The notes below the pieces were generated by a model. The model saw only the letters and a program-made list of their open reading frames with translations, was not told the origin of the DNA and searched no databases. Below, piece by piece: positions 60,482-64,000 of a stretch of DNA of 64,000 bases (the first letter of the stretch is position 1; every line of letters starts with the position of its first letter). The translations under genes and the position numbers were made by a program. Origin of the DNA: JACVRW01 sp963821275 (lineage in GTDB: Bacteria; Actinomycetota; Thermoleophilia; Solirubrobacterales; Thermoleophilaceae); contig CAWGDF010000004.1 in NCBI GenBank assembly GCA_963821275.1, forward strand, positions 248,001 to 312,000. The letters are read 5' to 3'.

Positions 60482-62292
60482 CCTACGATCGTGATGTCGT
60501 GTCGCCGCTCGTGATCCGCCTACTCGGACCGCCCGAGATCGAGCGCGACGGCGTGATCGCTGCCCCGCCCCGCGGTCACAAGTCGTGGGCGGTCCTTGCG
60601 TACCTGGTTCTCGCCGAGCGACCGGTCGCGCGGGCGCGGCTGGCCGGGCTGATCTTCGGCGATGCCGCGGACCCGCTCGGGGCGCTGCGCTGGACCCTGG
60701 CCCAGCTGCGCCGGACGCTCGGCGTTCCCGACGGGCTGCGGGGAGACCCGCTGGAAGCGGGGCTGCCTGCCGGTGCCGCGGTCGACGTGCTGGCGCTCGC
60801 CTCCGGGGATCCCGATCCTGAGCTCGCTCGAGGCGAGCTGCTGGAGGGAATCGATCCGGGCGCCGGCGCGGACTTCGAAGCGTGGCTGCTGGTGGAACGC
60901 CGGCGTTTTGCCGGCCTGTGCGAGGCCGTGCTGAGGGATGCGGCGCTCGGGGCGCTGGGAGCCGGTGTGCCGCTTGATGGCGCCGCGCTCGCCTCTCGTG
61001 CGCTCGCGCTGAACCGGTTCGACGACAGAACCCACGAGCTGCTGGTGCGCTGCCTCGCCCGGGCGGGCGAGGTCGGCGCCGCGCGCGAACACGCGGAGGC
61101 CTGCGAAAACCTGTTTCGGCGCGAACTGGGTCGCGCACCCGACGCGGCTGTGCGGCGCGCGGCCGCCGAACACGATGTGCAGGGCGGGCCGGCCGTCGGC
61201 GACAGGACCGCCGCGGTGGGCCAGCTGCAGGCGGGACGCGCGGCCCTGGACGCCGGCGCGATCGAGCCCGGCATCGCGTGCCTGCGCCAGGCGTGTGCGG
61301 AGGCACGCGGCGTCGACGACCCGGCGCTGCTGGCGCGCTCGCTGGCGGCGCTAGGGGCTGCGCTGGTCCATTCTCTTCGCGGTGCCGACGAGGAGGGCGC
61401 GGCGGTCCTCCACGAGGCGCTTGCGCTCGCCGAGGCCTGCGGTGAGCGCGAGGTGGCCTGCAAGGCGTGCCGCGAGCTCGGCTTCGTGGGGGTGATGGCC
61501 GCCCGCGGCGTATCGGCCGGGCGATGGTTGCAGCGAGCCGGTGCGTTGGCCCAGGACGACCGAGAGCGTGCCGCGGTGCTGGGCGTCCGCGGCCAGGCCC
61601 TGTCGGATCGGGCGCATTACGGAGCGGCGATCGGCCTGCTCGACGAATCGGTGGCTGCGGCGCGACGCTGCGGGGATCTCCGCCAGCGGGCCTGGTCGCT
61701 GGGGATTCTCGGCCGGGTGCTGCTGGTGCGCGGCCAGTTGGAGGAGGCGGCCGAGGTGCTCGACGACTCGCTCGCGCTCGTGGACGAGGACGGCTGGGTG
61801 GCATACCAGCCCTTCCCCGAGGCGCTAAGGGCCGAGGTGGCGCTGCGCCAAGGCGACCCCGAGCACGCGATCGCGCTGCTCGATCACGCCTTCCCCCTGG
61901 GTTGCCGAATCGGCGATCCCTGCTGGGAGGCGACTGCCGCTCGGGCAAAGGGCTTGGTGCATGAGGCAGCCGGCGAACGACCTGCGGCGCTTGCGTGGCT
62001 GCGCGAGGCCGCTACCCGCGCGGTGCGGGTGGCCGATCCATGGGTCTGGATGCACGCCTGGTGCCTGGAGGCGCTCGCCGCTGTCGCGATCGCCGACGAT
62101 GCGCCCGACGCCCGCGAGCTCGTGGACAAGCTCGAGACGGTGGCCGCCCGCGGCGATCTGCGTGAGCTCGTGGTGCGCGCCGCGCTGCACCGTGCGCAGC
62201 TCGGCGACCCCGCCGGCCTCGAACCCGCCCGGCTGCTCGGCGAGGCCATCGATAACCCGGCCCTGCACGCCGGGTTGGCCGCGGCAGCCTGA
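60478..62292 (+). CDS. BTAD/SARP-like regulator with TPR region
   Basis: 604 residues. The N-terminal winged helix (VIRLLGPPEIERDG...HKSWAVLAYLVLAE, about 13-95) and BTAD helices (about 100-230, RFDDRTHELLVRCLARAGEVGAAREHAE) match SARP-type activators. From about 260 to the end are TPR helices (CLRQACAEARGVDDPALLARS and similar) that may sense a ligand or partner. There is no NB-ARC ATPase. The GTG start is coupled to the ligase stop. Its target is unknown. Confidence 0.85.
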   Translation: MTYDRDVVSPLVIRLLGPPEIERDGVIAAPPRGHKSWAVLAYLVLAERPVARARLAGLIFGDAADPLGALRWTLAQLRRTLGVPDGLRGDPLEAGLPAGAAVDVLALASGDPDPELARGELLEGIDPGAGADFEAWLLVERRRFAGLCEAVLRDAALGALGAGVPLDGAALASRALALNRFDDRTHELLVRCLARAGEVGAAREHAEACENLFRRELGRAPDAAVRRAAAEHDVQGGPAVGDRTAAVGQLQAGRAALDAGAIEPGIACLRQACAEARGVDDPALLARSLAALGAALVHSLRGADEEGAAVLHEALALAEACGEREVACKACRELGFVGVMAARGVSAGRWLQRAGALAQDDRERAAVLGVRGQALSDRAHYGAAIGLLDESVAAARRCGDLRQRAWSLGILGRVLLVRGQLEEAAEVLDDSLALVDEDGWVAYQPFPEALRAEVALRQGDPEHAIALLDHAFPLGCRIGDPCWEATAARAKGLVHEAAGERPAALAWLREAATRAVRVADPWVWMHAWCLEALAAVAIADDAPDARELVDKLETVAARGDLRELVVRAALHRAQLGDPAGLEPARLLGEAIDNPALHAGLAAAA

Positions 62293-62495
62293 TCGCGCGG
62301 CCGCGGAGCGAGCGGGTCTCCTGCGATTGCGTCCTGCGAACGGCCGTGAGATGGTGGGGGAAGCGCACTGGACCGCCGATCACACGTGCGGTCACACGGT
62401 GCGCTGATGAACTCGCGACGGTCCATCGCGTACAGGCGCTCGCGGCAGGGCGGCCCGCCCTGGGCAGCGGCACGGCGCACCGATAAGGAGACTCG

Positions 62496-63332
62496 ATGAG
62501 CTCGACAGCTGGCACTCAGGCGGATGAGATGACCCATGCGGAGACGTTGCCGCAACTCGACGCCAGCTCGCTGGTGGACGGCGAGCGGTTGGAGGCGGAG
62601 GTCAAGGACATGTACCGCCACGTCGCCCGCGGGGAGGATGCGGACCTCCATTTCGACCTCGGGCGGGACGTGGCCGAGTCCCTCGGATATCCCGGCGAGC
62701 TGCTGGACGCGATTCCCGCCGAGGCGCCCGCGTCGTTCGCCGGCGTGGGGTATCACCTCGATCTCGCAGCGCTCGAGCCCGGCGAAGCGGTGCTCGACCT
62801 CGGCTCCGGATCTGGTACCGACATCTTCTGCGCCGCGGTGCTGGTGGGCGCGGCGGGGCGCGTAGCCGGGGTGGACATCACCGACGAGCAGCTCGCCAAG
62901 GCCCGGAAGCTTGGCGACCGGCAGGGCTTTTCGCAGGTCGAGCTCGTCGAGGCCCACATCGAGGAGCTCCCATTCGAGGATGCGAGCTTCGACGCCGTCA
63001 TATCGAACGGCGTCATCAATCTCTCACCGCGCAAGGACCGGGTCTTCGCCGAGGCGGCGCGAGTGCTACGGCCCGCCGGCCGGCTGGCGATTTCGGACAT
63101 GGCCAGCGGGCGAGCACTCAAGGAGCGCACCAGGCGGAACATCGACCTCTGGGCCGCCTGCATCGCGGGCGCGGTCCCGCGCGACAAGTACGTCGAGGCA
63201 ATCGAGGCCCAGGGCCTCCAGGTCGAGCAGATACGGCACAACGAGTACCGCTTCACCTCGCAGCGGGCGCTCGAGGCCTGCAGCATCTACGAGGTCGAGA
63301 GCCTGTCCCTGCTCGCCGTCAAGAGCAGCTGA
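62496..63332 (+). CDS. SAM-dependent methyltransferase, ArsM-like
   Basis: 278 residues. DMYRHVARGEDADLHFDLGRDVAESLGYP then EAVLDLGSGSGTDIFCAA (motif I), GVDITDEQLAKAR (motif II), FDAVISNGVINLSPRKDRVFAEAARVLRPAGRLAISDM. The spacing and INLSPRK segment are like arsenite methyltransferases. Cys occur at IFCAA, AACIAG and EACSIY, but the early ArsM Cys pair is not visible, so the substrate may differ. The ATG follows AAGGAG by about 5 bases. The upstream 200 bp hold no gene. Confidence 0.8.
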   Translation: MSSTAGTQADEMTHAETLPQLDASSLVDGERLEAEVKDMYRHVARGEDADLHFDLGRDVAESLGYPGELLDAIPAEAPASFAGVGYHLDLAALEPGEAVLDLGSGSGTDIFCAAVLVGAAGRVAGVDITDEQLAKARKLGDRQGFSQVELVEAHIEELPFEDASFDAVISNGVINLSPRKDRVFAEAARVLRPAGRLAISDMASGRALKERTRRNIDLWAACIAGAVPRDKYVEAIEAQGLQVEQIRHNEYRFTSQRALEACSIYEVESLSLLAVKSS

Positions 63333-63353
63333 GCACCCCGAAAGGAGTCCGAT

Positions 63354-64000
63354 ATGGCTTACCAGGAACTGAAGCAGCGTCAGAGCGTGATGTGGGGCAC
63401 CGGGCCCTACCAGCGGGTGACGGAGACGATCTCCGACATTCACGAGCGGGTGGTGGAGCGGCTGGCTCCGCAGCCGGGGATGCGTTGGCTGGATGTGGCC
63501 TGCGGCACCGGGGCGGTGGCCGAGCGCGCCGTGGCTGGTGGCGCGTCGGTGACCGGCGTGGATCTGGCGCCGGCGCTGATCGACACCGCGCGGCAGCGTG
63601 CGGCCGAGCGCGGCTTGGAGATCGACTACCGGGTGGGTGACTGCGAGCAGCTGGAGTTCGGGGACGCGAGCTTTGACGCGGTGTCGTCGACCTGTGGGGT
63701 GATGTTCGCCCCCGACCACGAGGCCAGCGCACGAGAGTTGGCGCGGGTGACCCGGCCGGGTGGCCGGATGGTGCTGGCGAACTGGACGCCGAGGGGTGGG
63801 CTGGCCCGGATGTTCAAGGTGATGGGGCCGTTCATGCCCGCGCCGCCGCCGTCGAGCCCGTTCGACTGGGGCGACGAGGACCGGGTGCATGAGCTGCTGG
63901 GCGACGCCTTCGAGCTGCAGCTGGAAGAGCACGTCTCGACGCTCCTGATGCCGTCCGGCGAGGCCTACTGGGAGCTGTTCTCGACCAGCTACGGGCCGAC
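63354..64000 (+). CDS. SAM-dependent methyltransferase, cut by the window end
   Basis: At least 215 residues, open at the window edge. QSVMWGTGPYQRVTETISDIHE starts it; motif I is WLDVACGTGAVAERA, then GVDLAPALIDTARQRAAERG and SSTCGVMFAPDHEASARELARVTRPGGRMVLANW. It resembles UbiE/COQ5-like class I methyltransferases. AAAGGAG sits 6 bases before the ATG. It follows the ArsM-like gene by 21 bp, so the two likely form one operon. Confidence 0.85.
   Translation, partial: MAYQELKQRQSVMWGTGPYQRVTETISDIHERVVERLAPQPGMRWLDVACGTGAVAERAVAGGASVTGVDLAPALIDTARQRAAERGLEIDYRVGDCEQLEFGDASFDAVSSTCGVMFAPDHEASARELARVTRPGGRMVLANWTPRGGLARMFKVMGPFMPAPPPSSPFDWGDEDRVHELLGDAFELQLEEHVSTLLMPSGEAYWELFSTSYGP

Noticed and set aside
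59846..61948. 700-codon minus-strand frame opposite the ligase and BTAD genes
   Set aside because: Pro/Arg-rich shadow of two well-supported plus-strand genes.
62378..62400. ATCACACGTGCGGTCACACGG as a further 29-bp element
   Set aside because: It shares only ATCACACG and loosely spaced GTCACA; half-site spacing and the GACSGC core are missing.
1..64000. CRISPR arrays, insertion sequences, prophage or replication origin
   Set aside because: No regularly spaced repeats, transposase or phage structural genes, or clustered DnaA boxes were seen.

Overview
The window is a high-GC (about 70 percent by eye) actinobacterial chromosome segment. Short intergenic gaps, many ATGA/GTGA start-stop overlaps, GTG/TTG starts and very short divergent gaps fit Actinomycetota. 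A fused PafB-PafC regulator, UdgB, Nei2, an Lhr helicase and a form I aerobic CO dehydrogenase suggest class Thermoleophilia (Solirubrobacterales or relatives). That placement is inference, because no rRNA gene is present. No prophage, insertion sequence or CRISPR array was seen.

Layout. 0-9 kb: pcm and a Crp/Fnr regulator divergent from threonine dehydratase, then a secreted glycosidase, an SDR, an aldo/keto reductase, an O-antigen-ligase-like protein, a VWA-like protein and a GDPD. 9-17 kb: Nei2, Lhr, a secreted sulfatase and small envelope proteins. 17-24.5 kb: UdgB, an ABC exporter, dTDP-rhamnose genes rmlA-rmlD-rmlB (rmlA apparently starts with ATT), an FMN/F420 split-barrel protein and a fused but frameshifted PafBC. 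24.6-25.9 kb: an atypical SDR, an acidic disordered protein and a zinc ribbon.

26.2-36.4 kb is the centre of interest: an aerobic form I CO dehydrogenase locus. Five overlapping small single-span membrane-protein genes lead into coxM, coxS and coxL (active-site motif AYRCSFR). These are followed by an XdhC/CoxF-type factor fused to a YHS metal domain, coxD (MoxR AAA+), coxE (VWA), a 61-residue Cys protein, a stand-alone 153-residue protein that resembles an internal slice of CoxL, and coxG. The inferred logic is enzyme, active-site assembly (Mo/Cu, S) and coupling to the membrane quinone pool. The five membrane proteins and the mini-CoxL are not part of the cox gene set I know.

36.4-46 kb: YhaM-like HD phosphohydrolase, SDR, EcsC, ferritin-like protein, TetR/cupin pair with a dyad operator, P450, a DUF4396 protein behind a CsoR-like operator that abuts a truncated terC, a Ca2+/H+ antiporter, two probable envelope proteins and an SRPBCC protein.

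46-57.2 kb looks like a local regulon. A 29-bp element (ATCAC-N7-TGTGAYGACSGCTCAC) occurs four times, plus one partial copy, always pointing into a gene and 24-58 bp from its start. The genes are GH15, DoxX, a Kup-like fragment plus AI-2E, HdeD plus amphi-Trp, and a DUF1269 protein. A large MalT-like LuxR regulator sits beside one copy. Several genes here carry single-base insertions (GH15, AI-2E, LuxR twice, terC remnant; also PafBC outside this block), which may be decay or base-calling error.

57-64 kb: tRNA-Phe with a terminator, a hydroxyacid-oxoacid transhydrogenase, an ATP-dependent DNA ligase coupled to a BTAD/TPR regulator, and two SAM methyltransferases, the last cut by the window end.
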